Source of the DNA: Woronichinia naegeliana WA131
Lineage (GTDB): Bacteria > Cyanobacteriota > Cyanobacteriia > Cyanobacteriales > Microcystaceae
Length of the DNA stretch: 64,000 bases
Reading direction: 5' to 3'
Assembly (NCBI GenBank): GCA_025370055.1
Contig: CP073041.1
Span: 1,736,001-1,800,000 of the forward strand
Below the pieces are notes generated by a model that was not told the origin of the DNA, did no database searches, and worked only from the letters and a program-made list of their open reading frames with translations. This document shows positions 44,196 to 53,693 of this stretch, one piece after another. Both the position numbers and the translations under genes were made by a program. The first letter of the stretch is position 1, and each line of letters starts with the position of its first letter.

Positions 44196-44933
44196 CTAAG
44201 GCCGATAGAGCCAGAGCGGTTGGCCACTGGTGGCAAATAAAATAATCAGGCGATGCCGAAGGCACACTTCGTGATCGCGGCGGTGAAGTTGGCCTGACCA
44301 ATGGACTAAAATTAGAGCCACATAAAGACTGGTAAACCACATTTTTAAACCGGCACAATAGGGCGCGACTTCTACTAACTTATCGTTGACTAACAAAAAA
44401 ATATTTTCGACAGTGACTTTCACGCCCATATTCATCAAAAGAAATCCGCAAACGGCTGCAATAAACTGTTGGAGCGGTAGGGTAAAGGGAACAAGAAGAT
44501 AGGGAAGTGGATTGGGAGTGGCTAGGGCAATGAGCAGTAGGGGAAAGGCATTCAGTTTGATTCCCGATAATCCTTTTAAACAACCCATGACTCCCGTTAG
44601 CACCAAGGGAAAGGACAAGTTAACAAACGTCACTGCTCCTGTTAGATAAAAAACAGAGCCAACTAAAAGACAAATGATGCCGACAAGATCAGCGCGATCG
44701 CCGAGTTTCTCCCAGGCAGTCCTATTTTGTCCAAAGATAATATAAGCTGCATAGGGAAAACCAAGCAAAGCATAACTGAAATATTCATGTTCCGTGCTAA
44801 TACTTTTCTGCAACCATCCCATTAACCAATATTCTAAGATCGGGAGGTAAAGTATGGTCAGTAATCCTAGGATTAAAACATTTGCTCGATAATGTTTCAC
44901 AAAACGTAAAGTAGAACGGAAAGAGGTCAGCAT
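44196..44933 (-). pseudogene. Truncated second copy of cyanoexosortase B
   Basis: This is nearly identical to the first two thirds of the gene at 29466-30386. It keeps the catalytic Cys (APYCAGL) but loses the Arg and His motifs, because the sequence diverges after LIIL. A 21-bp insert (HEVCLRH, see finding) adds seven residues in frame. The new C-terminus reads FATSGQPLWLYRP. It should be inactive. Confidence 0.85.
44254..44274. repeat. 21-bp palindromic insert at a HIP1 site
   Basis: The block GCCGAAGGCACACTTCGTGAT splits GCGATCGC into GCGAT...CGC, with inner arms CGAAG and CTTCG around GCACA. The parent copy at 29.72 kb has an intact GCGATCGC at the same place. Confidence 0.8.
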
Positions 44934-45228
44934 TTTAGAGGAGTGAATGAATACCAATACCTTTTCTATACAGTGTATCTGCGAATGTCATGATCGGGGA
45001 ATTCGTATTATCCTCAGGTTTAAGTTGAGTGAATTTCCCACTAGACTAACGCGAACAGCCTTGATACCTCATTGTTCCATCCCCTGAATCTCCCCAGCCA
45101 ATTTTTGTCAATTGAGGTAAAGTTTTATTAACCTTGTGGGTTAACCTAGGGTCGATAACCCCACTACTGAAATCTGAAACTCCTCTACCTTGACCAACGG
45201 ACACGATACACTATTTAGGACAACGGTT

Positions 45229-45506
45229 ATGCAGTGCCTCTCCTCATCTTTATCGACTTTTCAGGATACTCGTTTAATGCTCGACACACCGTTAAGTCAG
45301 TCAGAGCTAAAACCCATCCATTTTCAGGCTGCCTTCGACGGCTATATGGAAATGTATGCTGACCTGGCGACGGTTGCTCATTACCTTGAAAATCACCAAA
45401 GCTGGTTTCATCATTGTGCTCAACCGATGAAGACGGAACCCTTGGGAGAAGATGGCTACGTGATGACCATTGGACAATTTGGCGCGTTGGGTTTTGATAT
45501 ATACTT
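45229..45506 (+). pseudogene. 5' fragment of a second DUF1997 gene copy
   Basis: This matches the first 93 codons of the DUF1997 gene at 30682 almost exactly, then breaks at a junction near 45506 and runs 12 codons to a chance stop. The C-terminal two thirds are missing. Confidence 0.85.
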
Positions 45507-45536
45507 GGCACGGTCATGGATTGAGATTTTCGCCCC
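45507..45536. other. Junction scrap between two deleted gene ends
   Basis: About 30 bp here (TACTTGGCACGGTCATGGAT, then GAGATTTTCGCC) have no counterpart in the parent block. They replace about 700 bp that were deleted across the DUF1997 and methyltransferase 3' ends. Confidence 0.6.
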
Positions 45537-45982
45537 CTTTTGTTAGCATCGATGAAGGCCAGATCAAAGGATTCTTGTTCACCATTGGCCAAAAGTTGTT
45601 CTAGACTGGTTACGGCTGGCCCCAAAAGCACATCAATTTTTTCACTGACTCCAGCTTTTTGCCAAAATTGACGGGCGATCGCGGCATATTCTGCGCTGAT
45701 CTCACAGCCCAGGATACGACCCTGGGGAGGTAAGGCCAGGGCGAGGGCGAAGGCGAGGGAACTATAACCCGTAAAAACGCCAATTTCTAAGATTTTTCTT
45801 GCCCCCGTCAATCGTACTAACAAAGCCATGAATTGGCCCTGTTCTGGGGCGATCTGCATGTTGGCCATCGGTAATTGGCTGGTTGCTTGTCGCAGTTCCT
45901 TGAGGATTTCCGGTTCTCGGAAGGCGATCGCCTGGTAATAATCATAAAGAGAGGCATCTAGTCCCCAGGTTTGTTTCGTCAT
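45537..45982 (-). pseudogene. N-terminal fragment of a second O-methyltransferase copy
   Basis: This matches residues 1-147 of the enzyme at 31429-32097, with a 6-bp expansion (FALALALP). It breaks off at IDANK, before the second metal-binding acidic pair, so it cannot be active. The frame continues into the DUF1997 fragment on the other strand as nonsense. Confidence 0.85.
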
Positions 45983-45996
45983 GACTGTTTCCTAAT

Positions 45997-46254
45997 TTAA
46001 GGGTTACTTCCTAAAAGATTTTCAGATTGTTTTAAACCTTTATTCATGATCATTTCTGCTGGTATATTTTTGGTGTTAATGGCTAATGCTAATCCTTTTT
46101 GATAGGTATTTTTCGCTAACTGGGGCAGTCCAACTTCGAGATAGGTGTCTCCTAATAATTGATAAACGGTTATTTTCCCGTTTTCTTGATTGACGAGTTC
46201 TTGTAAAACATTGATAGTAAAGGTTCCTTGATAAAACTGAGTAATCCGTCCCAT
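45997..46254 (-). pseudogene. 3' fragment of a second TPR protein copy
   Basis: This encodes NVLQELVNQENGKITVYQLLGDTY and an intact end QKGLALAINTKNIPAEM through LLGSNP. It is the uninterrupted version of the region that carries the ISL3 element in the parent copy. The N-terminal part is missing. Confidence 0.8.
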
Positions 46255-46302
46255 AATACTTAGAAAAAGAGAAAAATTAGGTAGAGAAGGTTTAGGAAAC
46301 AT
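46255..46302 (-). mobile_element. Scrap of an IS4-like element end
   Basis: Read on the minus strand it encodes [12 protein letters not shown], nearly the same as NPSLPNFSLFLD at the end of the transposase at 48.7-49.1 kb. It marks an older, mostly deleted relative of that element. Confidence 0.5.
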
Positions 46303-47320
46303 AAAACACTAAATTGCGATCGCTGACGATCACTTCACCAATCTCATAGGCAGCTAGATCACGGCCAGAAAACCAATCTAAGCTAATTTGAACCGCATCA
46401 GGCGGAACCAAGACCACAAAACCAACGCCCATATTAAACGTTTCTAACATCGCCCCTGCCGACACCTGGCCCGTTTGCGCTAACCATTGAAAAATGGGTA
46501 AAATCTCCCAACTTCCCTCCCGAACGGCGATCGCTTGACCTTGACCTAAACAACGGGGCAAATTTTCGGGCAAACCACCGCCGGTAATATGGGCCATGCC
46601 GTGAATCTTTAAACCCGATCTCAGAGCCTCAAGAATAGGCTGCACATAGAGACGAGTTGGCGTTAACAAAACCTCTCCCAAGGATTGACCCCCCAAAAGA
46701 GTAGGACAATGCTGCCAATCAAAGCCCTGGGACTCCACAATTTTACGCACCAAACTAAAGCCGTTACTGTGAACTCCCTGACTCGCTAAAGCGATCGCTC
46801 TATCTCCGAACTGTACCTGGGAACCATTGAGAATCTTACTTTTTTCAACAATACCCACACAGAAACCCGCCACATCGTACTCGCCTGCACCATAAAAACC
46901 AGGCATTTCCGCCGTTTCTCCCCCCAATAGAGCACAATTACTTTGACGACAGCCTGTCACAATGCCCGCCACCACTTCAGCTAACTGCTGGGGTTCTAAC
47001 TTGCCAGTAGCCAAATAATCGAGAAAAAACAAGGGTTCTGCCCCAGAGGTCAAAACATCATTGACACACATCGCCACTAAATCAATGCCAATACTGTCAT
47101 GCCGATTCATCGCCTGGGCAATTTTCAGTTTGGTTCCCACCCCATCCGTTCCCGATACCAAAACGGGTTGCTGATAGCCAGATGGCAGTTCAAATAAGCC
47201 ACCAAAACCGCCCAAGCCGCCGATAACCTCTGGACGAAAGGTACTTTCTACTCCTTGGCGAATCTGCTCCACAAAATGGCGACCCGCTTCCACATCCACA
47301 CCCGCTTGACGATAATCCAT
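46292..47320 (-). CDS. purM: Phosphoribosylformylglycinamidine cyclo-ligase
   Basis: This is a 342-residue enzyme of purine synthesis that closes the imidazole ring to form AIR. Family marks are [13 protein letters not shown] at the start, [15 protein letters not shown] near residue 54, [23 protein letters not shown] near residue 80 (split here), and [13 protein letters not shown] near residue 132. Length is normal and the gene is intact despite lying between decayed segments. The IS4-like scrap overlaps its last codons. Confidence 0.97.
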   Translation of the reverse strand: MDYRQAGVDVEAGRHFVEQIRQGVESTFRPEVIGGLGGFGGLFELPSGYQQPVLVSGTDGVGTKLKIAQAMNRHDSIGIDLVAMCVNDVLTSGAEPLFFLDYLATGKLEPQQLAEVVAGIVTGCRQSNCALLGGETAEMPGFYGAGEYDVAGFCVGIVEKSKILNGSQVQFGDRAIALASQGVHSNGFSLVRKIVESQGFDWQHCPTLLGGQSLGEVLLTPTRLYVQPILEALRSGLKIHGMAHITGGGLPENLPRCLGQGQAIAVREGSWEILPIFQWLAQTGQVSAGAMLETFNMGVGFVVLVPPDAVQISLDWFSGRDLAAYEIGEVIVSDRNLVFYVS

Positions 47321-47382
47321 CCCCTTGACCTATGACTTGAGGTTAATTGCTCCTCTATGCTAAGGGCTAAGGGTCAGCAATC

Positions 47383-47474
47383 TCAAGTTTTAAGAATGGG
47401 AATATGTTCTAAAAAGATACTAAAGGTGACGGTCGATCCTAATCCTTCTCCCATGCTAAAAAAGGAAACTTGCC
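47383..47474 (-). pseudogene. C-terminal end of the broken histidine kinase
   Basis: This encodes GQVSFFSMGEGLGSTVTFSI then FLEHIPILKT and a stop, the usual last strand of a HATPase domain. It continues the frame of 50401-50519 across the IS607-type element. Confidence 0.75.
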
Positions 47475-47483
47475 CTGATACAT

Positions 47484-47997
47484 TTATGCGACAGAAAGCG
47501 GTATATTACCGCATTTTGCAACAATAGCATCACCCTCGTTACTGAGAGTGAAGGTCGTACCCGACAAAGCCTTGAGCATAATACCCAAAGCACCATTCCA
47601 ATCGCGTGGAATAACGTGGTCACAAACGGGACATCGAAAAACCTTAGAACCACCTAGTTTTGTGTGGATATGTCCGCATTTCGTACAAGTTTTGCTGGTA
47701 AATTCTTCTGTCACGTCAAACACCTGACAGCCACTTAACTCAGCTTTATTTTTAAGGACTTGTTTGAACCGATAATGCGCCCATGTCAACATTTGTCGGG
47801 CAGTTTTACTTCTGATTTTTCGCTTGGAACGATTGGTCATTTCTGACGTTTCAAACTTTGGCAGCAAGATAGCTGGATAGTTTTTTGTCAAGTAACTTGC
47901 TGTTTTTTTATGGCAGTCATCAATCAAGTTACGAATTTTGCCCCGTAATCGAGACGCTGCCTTTTTCATTTTTTGTCGTTCTTTAGCTACTTTTGAT
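47484..47997 (-). pseudogene. tnpB: TnpB, 3' part
   Basis: This encodes the C-terminal part of TnpB: VAKERQKMKKAASRLRGKI, the second RuvC-type stretch (YLTKNYPAILLPKFETSEM), and a zinc ribbon with CTKCGHIHTKLGG and FRCPVCDHVIPRDWNGALGI carrying the last catalytic Asp. The frame is intact to its stop, and one 9-bp site separates it from the 5' part. Confidence 0.85.
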
Positions 47998-49143
47998 CTA
48001 AGTACAGGACAAAAGGCTTGAAAAGTATACGAGAAAGGGGTTTCATGGAAGATGAACGTAATGTAAGAAAACCCATGAACCAATATAACGCATTGAAACA
48101 AGCCCTAAAACCCCATTTGGGATGGCATGGTGCCAGACTCTCCTTCCTAGCCTTGTTCTTACTCGCCCTCCTCAAAGTGAAAACGGTTAACCTTAAAGAA
48201 TTGGCTCTGGGTTTTGAAGGTCGGGCATTGGTGGATTCTCATTACAAACGCTTACAACGCTTTTTCTCAGGATTTGAGCTGGATTACCATCACATTGCCC
48301 GTATTGTAGTCAGTTGGCTGGATATCCCTCAACCTTGGGTATTAAGTATTGACCGCACAACCTGGGAGTTTGGCAGTCATGGTTATAATATCCTCACTGT
48401 CGGCATTGTCCATGAAGGAGTAGCCATTCCCATCTTGTGGTGGATGCTTAGCAAGAAAAAGGGCAATTCTAACAGTGATGAACGAATGCGTTTTATCGAG
48501 GAGATGCTCAAGATTTTTCCCACCGCCCTGATTCGTTGTTTATGTGGCGACCGTGAGTTTATTGGTCAGGCTTGGCTTCGCTATCTTCTGCTCGAACCGC
48601 TACTGGCTTTCTGTCTGAGAATTCGGGCTACGGACAAGATTGAGCACAATGGCAAGCTTTTGGCCGCCAAAGTCATTTTTGCCCATCTTGCAAAAGAGTG
48701 AATCTCAACGTCTTCAAGGGAGTTGTCGGGTTTGGGGATATCCTGTTTCTGTAGAGGCTCTTCGCTTGCCTGATAATTCTCTACTCATCGTCATTGGACA
48801 TCCCGATTCCCAAGGTCTTATTCACGATTATGCCCTGCGTTGGGGCATTGAAACCCTTTTTGGCATCTTTAAGACTCGTGGCTTTTGCTTGGAATCTACT
48901 CACTTTACTGACCCCAAGCGTCTTCGTAAGCTTTTGGCTTTACTGACTTTAGCTTTGGCTTGGTCTCTCAAAACTGGTCTAGCAATTCATCATCTTCATC
49001 CCATTCCCCTCAAGAAACATGGTCGCCTAGCGCAGAGTCTTTTTCGTCTTGGTTTTGACCATCTTCGTCATCTTGTTCTTAATCCTTCTCTACCCAATTT
49101 TTCTCTTTTTCTCGACTCCCTACATTTTTTGTCCTGTACTTAG
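47998..49143 (+). mobile_element. IS4-like element of 1146 bp inside tnpB
   Basis: It has perfect 17-bp inverted repeats CTAAGTACAGGACAAAA at both ends. 9-bp duplications ACTTTTGAT lie at 47989-47997 and 49144-49152. The transposase is frameshifted. Confidence 0.9.
48045..49143 (+). pseudogene. IS4-like transposase, frameshifted
   Basis: The first frame (48045-48701) has LSIDRTTWEFG (Asp) and LCGDREFIG (Asp). The second frame continues near 48690 with SESQRLQGSCRVWG and holds the Glu in YALRWGIETLFGIFKTRG. The shift near TTGCAAAAGAGTG breaks the protein at about residue 219. It could be programmed, but the break lies between catalytic residues, so I call it a pseudogene. Confidence 0.75.
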
Positions 49144-49892
49144 ACTTTTGATAGGCTAATTCGACTCATCAAGTCATCAAGATACTTACATAGCCTGTTG
49201 ATTCGTCCCATGTCTGATGAACCGACTTCTAGGAAGTTTTGCCCATCAAATCCTGTCAGAAAAGTTCTTACTCCTGGGTCAAGAGCAATAATGCGATTTT
49301 CCGGCTGGGGTGTCGTTTTTGTTTCTTCTAGAAAAATACAGAACCAATCACCCGACTTGTCTTTGATTAATTGAGTTGCATAAAGACTAACATCAGGAAT
49401 TGCTTCTGAAGAAATAAAACCAAGCCCCTTTGTTAACAAGGGATACCATGTTCCATGACTAAAGTTACAGTTGTTGAATTTAATTGTTTTTCTAGGAGCC
49501 TTACAACTTCTAAACTTACAATCCCGACTGGCAGTATAGGCTTGGTGAGCATCAAAAATGGCATTCTGCCTGATATGGCAAGGGGTGTCTTTTACCCATT
49601 CAGGAAGATTGGATTGCATGATGATATTTCTTAATTTTCCCTTGCCAATCCTGCCATTTTTCTTTTGGTAGTCAATAGCTTGATTAAAGCAATAACGACA
49701 AGCCGCCATCCATTTATTCCACTGTTTCTTCAACTCCAGACTGGGATAAACTTTTATCTTTCTTGCTCTGATTTTTATACTTTCCGAGTCCGTATAATCG
49801 GCTTGAGAAACAAGGTCGAATGGCGAGGATGTCTTCAACCATCTCGGCTTCAGGAGAGAGATTTGTCTCCCTATCGAACCACGATTGAGCAT
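49144..49892 (-). pseudogene. tnpB: TnpB, 5' part
   Basis: This encodes the N-terminal part of TnpB, the RNA-guided nuclease related to Cas12. It has KIRARKIKVYPSLELKKQW, WMAACRYCFNQAIDYQ, and the first RuvC motif IALDPGVRTFLTGFDG near residue 228 of the open frame. The true start is unclear. The IS4-like element follows LCKYLDDLMSRIS. Confidence 0.8.
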
Positions 49893-50368
49893 CCAAACTT
49901 TCGGCAGAACCAGTCAAGCCAATCAAATCCAAATCGGGCAAGCCTATCTTTGTTAGCGACCACAATTGCTGCGACATTTCCAGACATGACTCGTTCCAAT
50001 AAGGCTGTAAGTTTTTGTCTTTTGAAGTTGAGTCCTCCACCGATTTCGCTGACGACTTCCGCTTGCGGGTATTTTTCTTGGAGGACGGCGACTTGTCTTG
50101 AGAGGTCTTCGGATTGTCCCCTGCTGCTGACACGAGCGTAAATAACGGTAGCTCTAGTTGGCTCAACCTATTTCCCTGTGTAGGATTCAGTGTCGTATCG
50201 CCTTTGCCCTGACGGGGTTTTAATTGCTTGGATTTTCCCTTCCTGTTCCCATTTAACAAGGGTTCGGACGTGGACTCCGAGCATTCCTGCTGCGGTTTTG
50301 GGTTTAACATATTTTGCGATAATAAATCCCTCAATTCGACGCTTCCATTCTAGCGCATAGTAGCGCAT
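49714..50368 (-). pseudogene. IS607 TnpA (serine recombinase), with a stop and a frameshift
   Basis: It starts with a MerR-like helix-turn-helix (KPKTAAGMLGVHVRTLVKWE). An in-frame TAG at 50168-50170 follows YTGK. Beyond it the same frame reads VIYARVSSRGQSEDLSRQV, holding the catalytic Ser, and NVAAIVVANKDRLARFGFD. The frame then stops at 49871-49873, while the next frame carries ETNLSPEAEMVEDILAI. The gene therefore has at least two lesions. Confidence 0.8.
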
Positions 50369-50400
50369 TCTGTCGGTATTTGTGGATTAAATCTTGCTCC

Positions 50401-50519
50401 CATGGCTTCCATCAATTTTTGAGAAATTGCCAATCCTAAACCGGTGCCACTGTAAGCTTTGGTTCGAGAACCATCGATCTGAACAAATTTTTCAAAGAGT
50501 TTGGATTGATTTTCTAAAG
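50401..50519 (-). pseudogene. Middle part of the broken histidine kinase
   Basis: This encodes [20 protein letters not shown], then [19 protein letters not shown], the G2 region of a HATPase domain. It lies between the IS607-type element and ISKra4 copy B. Confidence 0.85.
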
Positions 50520-50553
50520 GGGTGCGACCTTTAGTTGATAAAAGCTGTTGTAA

Positions 50554-51492
50554 TCAGGGTTCTACAGGGAACCCATATTGATCAAGTTTTGCCCAAAATT
50601 GACTCCATCGTTCCTTGGTCAATACCAAAGCTCGTAGGCTCAAAATAATTCCTGCTCCTTTTTCCTTCCATCGCATCCCTGAACAACATAATCGTTGTTT
50701 GACCAACGTCTTACAAGCTGCTTCCGTAACACCTGAACCAATCGGATACTTTTTCTCTATGTATTCAGCATAATCCATTTGATGCTGATGATTCTCGTAA
50801 TAAGTAATCGCCGCTTGTAGTTTCTCGGTAAGATTCTTAGAATGACTTTTTTCTTCTTTGACTTCTTTCATCAGATTTAGCAGTTCTCCTGCTTTTCCTT
50901 TTTCATGCTTGAGTTCTCGACAATTTTCAGTCAACCATTCTTTTTGTTTTGACACGGTATTCGGATGCAACGCTTCTGCCAAGGCACCTAAGTAACCAGA
51001 GGCATGATAGAAATCTAATATCTGTTCTTCCGTTTGCTTTTCTAAAAACTTCCAATTTGATTCTGCCCCGTCTGCTATCCCGACCAATGTTGCCTCTGGA
51101 TAACGGTTTTTCGCTCGCTCAATTTCTCTTTCTAATCTTTCTAGAAAACTCTTTTTTCCATACTCTGGTGCCGCACCTAGATAGATTGTATGTTGACGTT
51201 CGCCTTCACTATCGTATAGGGAAACGGTTCCCACCATTGCTTCACGGTAGCCATCCTCACACATCAGCATACAGGTTCCATCTAATCCTATTCCCACTGT
51301 TGCAATTTGGCTATCCTCCTTGGGCGGGGCATAACTCCACGCTTCTTCTTTTGCCTGTACCACACTTCCTACTGCTTCACTCAATCTTTGGATATAGGAT
51401 AGCGCTACTTTTCTACCATGATTTTCTAATAAATCATTTTTCACCTCTTTGCCTGCCATCCCTGACATTTTTGAGGATACCTGTTTTGCCAA
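50554..51492 (-). CDS. ISKra4 transposase, second reading frame (copy B)
   Basis: This is 312 residues, identical to copy A except for a few substitutions (for example QHTIYL for QQTIYL, and EATLVGI for EAKFVGI). All catalytic motifs are kept. It needs the same frameshift to be joined to the N-terminal frame. Confidence 0.85.
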   Translation of the reverse strand: MAKQVSSKMSGMAGKEVKNDLLENHGRKVALSYIQRLSEAVGSVVQAKEEAWSYAPPKEDSQIATVGIGLDGTCMLMCEDGYREAMVGTVSLYDSEGERQHTIYLGAAPEYGKKSFLERLEREIERAKNRYPEATLVGIADGAESNWKFLEKQTEEQILDFYHASGYLGALAEALHPNTVSKQKEWLTENCRELKHEKGKAGELLNLMKEVKEEKSHSKNLTEKLQAAITYYENHQHQMDYAEYIEKKYPIGSGVTEAACKTLVKQRLCCSGMRWKEKGAGIILSLRALVLTKERWSQFWAKLDQYGFPVEP

Positions 51493-51862
51493 TAATGGCG
51501 TTGATGTTATGATTATCCTTGCTTCTCTTTCTAAGGGGCAATACGTTTTTCCTCAAAGGTGAACGCTGATATACATGACGATTCACTATAACCTCACCAT
51601 AAGGTGTTTGATATTCTTTCGGTTGCTCTCCCTTACTCTTCCAGATTTCTTCACCGATTTTTAAGGGTGAACCATCTGTATCTAAATATTTCAAGGCTTC
51701 TTTGCTGGCGATGCAACCTACTTCGTTTAAGCCTTTTTGAATATTTATTTCTGTATCCAACATTGAACGACTGAGTTCTAATGTTAGTTCTATTTTTATC
51801 TTTGAACCCTCTACATTAATTAGTTTTGCTGTCATCATTGTTTCCTCTTTGTCACTTTTCAT
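51434..51862 (-). CDS. ISKra4 transposase, first reading frame (copy B)
   Basis: This is 142 residues, identical at the protein level to the copy A frame. It overlaps the second frame by 59 bp. Confidence 0.8.
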   Translation of the reverse strand: MKSDKEETMMTAKLINVEGSKIKIELTLELSRSMLDTEINIQKGLNEVGCIASKEALKYLDTDGSPLKIGEEIWKSKGEQPKEYQTPYGEVIVNRHVYQRSPLRKNVLPLRKRSKDNHNINAIIGKTGILKNVRDGRQRGEK

Positions 51863-51909
51863 CTCATGTTAACACTTTTCTTTTCCTTCATCAACTAAAG
51901 GTCGCACCC

Positions 51910-52525
51910 TTCTAAAGAGACTCCAATGCCCGTATCGGTGATACTAACTTTAACGAGGCCCGGAAATTCCTGATTATTCCAAACCATTCTTTTTTTCAAA
52001 ATTTCAGCCCGCACTTTAATCTCTCCATCGGTGGTAAATTTAATGGCATTACCCACAATATTGAGCATGACTTGTAATAGACAACGATAGTTACCATGTA
52101 CAGTAATCGGGGTCAAGGTTTCCGGCAATTGACTATCAAAGTTTAATCCCTTGGCTTGAGCTTGGGAGATGGCAAAATGATTGACGAACATTCATAACCC
52201 ATGATCCAAGCGGTGGTGGATGGCTCCTTTGCTCTCAAAATGGGACTCAGGACTAAGGTCATACTAGAATGTTGCCTCCATAAACAAAAAGACCATGATA
52301 GATCTCCGGCTGACGATATTGTAGTACGCGCTGAAGACAATCATAGTAATCATGGATGGCGATCGGGCAAAGCGAATCCTGGGGCCAATGGTCAATAATC
52401 GTCTGAGGATCAATCCGATAAGCTGAAGCTTTATGCCAAGCAAAAGCTAAATATTTGCCTCGATAATCCTGAATATAAATCAGTTCTGCCCCAATGCTAT
52501 CCCACTGCATGGAGTTCAGGTTCAT
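51910..52525 (-). pseudogene. N-terminal part of the broken histidine kinase
   Basis: The start at 52525 gives a PAS-like segment (LIYIQDYRGKYLAFAWHKAS, DYYDCLQRVLQYRQPEIYHG). A one-base frameshift near 52262 leads to LVLSPILRAKEPSTTAWIMGYE. The sequence then jumps directly to the ATPase domain (LNFDSQLPETLTPITVHGNY, LNIVGNAIKFTTDGEI, VSITDTGIGVSLE). The phosphorylated-His domain is missing, so a deletion happened as well as the insertions. Confidence 0.8.
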
Positions 52526-52539
52526 CCTCTGGGTAAAAG

Positions 52540-52809
52540 TTAGTCATTCCATTCTCCCCTGGGGGGTACGGGAGGATTGCGACGCAGAGTACGAGTGAGA
52601 TCATCATCTCTTTCCGGCTCCCCTCGCAACCATTGTTTAATTGCTGTTTCAATGATACGGCTGGGATCATTGGTAAGATGTTTGACTTGCTCTAGGAGAT
52701 CGGCATCCAAATGAATGGATACTTCTACTTTTTCCGAGACAGTGGGAGTTGACGCTACATTTTCATTCATAAGCTTTGTTGACCCTTCTTCCTTTTTATT
52801 GTATCCCAT
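52540..52809 (-). CDS. Ribbon-helix-helix-type small protein
   Basis: This is an 89-residue protein from the ATG at 52809, chosen for the TAAGGA ribosome-binding site just upstream; ATG 52770 is also possible. The pattern VEVSIHLDADLLEQVKHL then SRIIETAIKQWL fits a CopG/RHH DNA-binding fold. The C-terminus is basic then Pro-rich (RRNPPVPPRGEW). It could be an antitoxin or local regulator. No toxin partner is visible; the decayed kinase lies downstream. Confidence 0.6.
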   Translation of the reverse strand: MGYNKKEEGSTKLMNENVASTPTVSEKVEVSIHLDADLLEQVKHLTNDPSRIIETAIKQWLRGEPERDDDLTRTLRRNPPVPPRGEWND

Positions 52810-52904
52810 GCTTTCCTTACAGAGGGAGAAAGGCAATGTTAATTTTAATGGTTAGGTCTGCTTAAAACAGTTATTAAAGTTACGAAGAACGGTGAGATGG
52901 CACA

Positions 52905-53693
52905 ATGACACAAGCATTGCTCGAATTAGATTGGCTAGATCTGGGTTGGACAATGTTACTGCTGGGGTTAGCGATCGCCTTGGCCTTTTGGCAACAGGTC
53001 GGTTTAGCGAGTCAATTGGCCTGGGCGGGTGGCCGCTCTTTGTTGCAATTGTTGGTGGTGGGCTATTTTCTAGCCTTGATTTTTGCACTCAATCAACCGA
53101 TCGCGGTGTTGGCGGTGTTGGCGATTATGCTCTCCATTGCGGCGATCGTGGCCAAAAATCGTATTAGTCAAAAACAAAAAGGGTTATTACCGTTAGTTTG
53201 GGTATCGCTCTTGATTAGCACCTTACTCACCCTGGGTTATGCCATTTTGGTCATTATTCGGCCAGCCCAGTGGTTCGCGCCCCAATACCTGATTCCCTTA
53301 GCCGGTATGGTTTTAGGTAATTCGATGAATAGTGCTTCTTTGGCAGGAGAGCGTCTTAGTAGTTTAATTCAGCAAAATCGACGGGAAATTGAAACCCATC
53401 TTTGTCTAGGGGCTACGGCTAAACAGGCGATCGCCGGTTATCAAAAAACAGCGATCCATGCCAGCTTAATTCCCACTCTCAATCAAATGATGGTGGTTGG
53501 CATTGTCAGTTTACCTGGAATGTTTACGGGGCAAGTGTTAGCAGGCATTGATCCCTTGAATGCGGCCTCTTACCAAATCCTGATTTTATTTATGATTGCC
53601 TTTGCCAATCTGGTGACGGCCATTTTAGTGACAGAGGGCCTGTATCGACATTTTTTTAATGAGCAGATGCAGTTGGTCAATCAGGACTTCTGA
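52905..53693 (+). CDS. FetB-like ABC transporter permease (UPF0014)
   Basis: This is a 262-residue permease with seven membrane helices. Family marks are WAGGRSLLQLLVVGYFLA near residue 40, LAGMVLGNSMNSASLAGERL near residue 137, LCLGATAKQAI near residue 168 and MVVGIVSLPGMFTGQVLAG near residue 197. FetAB in E. coli exports iron; the ATPase FetA is not next to it here. It ends overlapping holB on the other strand by 13 bp. Confidence 0.85.
   Translation: MTQALLELDWLDLGWTMLLLGLAIALAFWQQVGLASQLAWAGGRSLLQLLVVGYFLALIFALNQPIAVLAVLAIMLSIAAIVAKNRISQKQKGLLPLVWVSLLISTLLTLGYAILVIIRPAQWFAPQYLIPLAGMVLGNSMNSASLAGERLSSLIQQNRREIETHLCLGATAKQAIAGYQKTAIHASLIPTLNQMMVVGIVSLPGMFTGQVLAGIDPLNAASYQILILFMIAFANLVTAILVTEGLYRHFFNEQMQLVNQDF

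Larger units (their letters stand above)
47475..50400 (-). mobile_element. IS607-type element carrying a nested IS4-like element
   Basis: It encodes a MerR/serine-recombinase TnpA and a TnpB, and it splits the kinase at a Gly-Gly codon pair. IS607 elements favour GG targets and make no long duplication. Borders are approximate (within about 10 bp). The TnpB gene is interrupted by the element at 47998-49143. Confidence 0.75.
50520..51909 (-). mobile_element. ISKra4-family insertion sequence, copy B, 1390 bp
   Basis: Its length and ends (GGGTGCGACCTTTAGTTGAT) match copy A. It is flanked by 8-bp duplications TTCTAAAG at 50512-50519 and 51910-51917. It differs from copy A at a small number of bases. 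It interrupts the kinase gene within its ATPase domain. Confidence 0.92.

Noticed and set aside
44196-44933. Second functional exosortase
   Set aside because: The Arg and His of the catalytic triad are missing, and the surrounding duplicated genes are also truncated.
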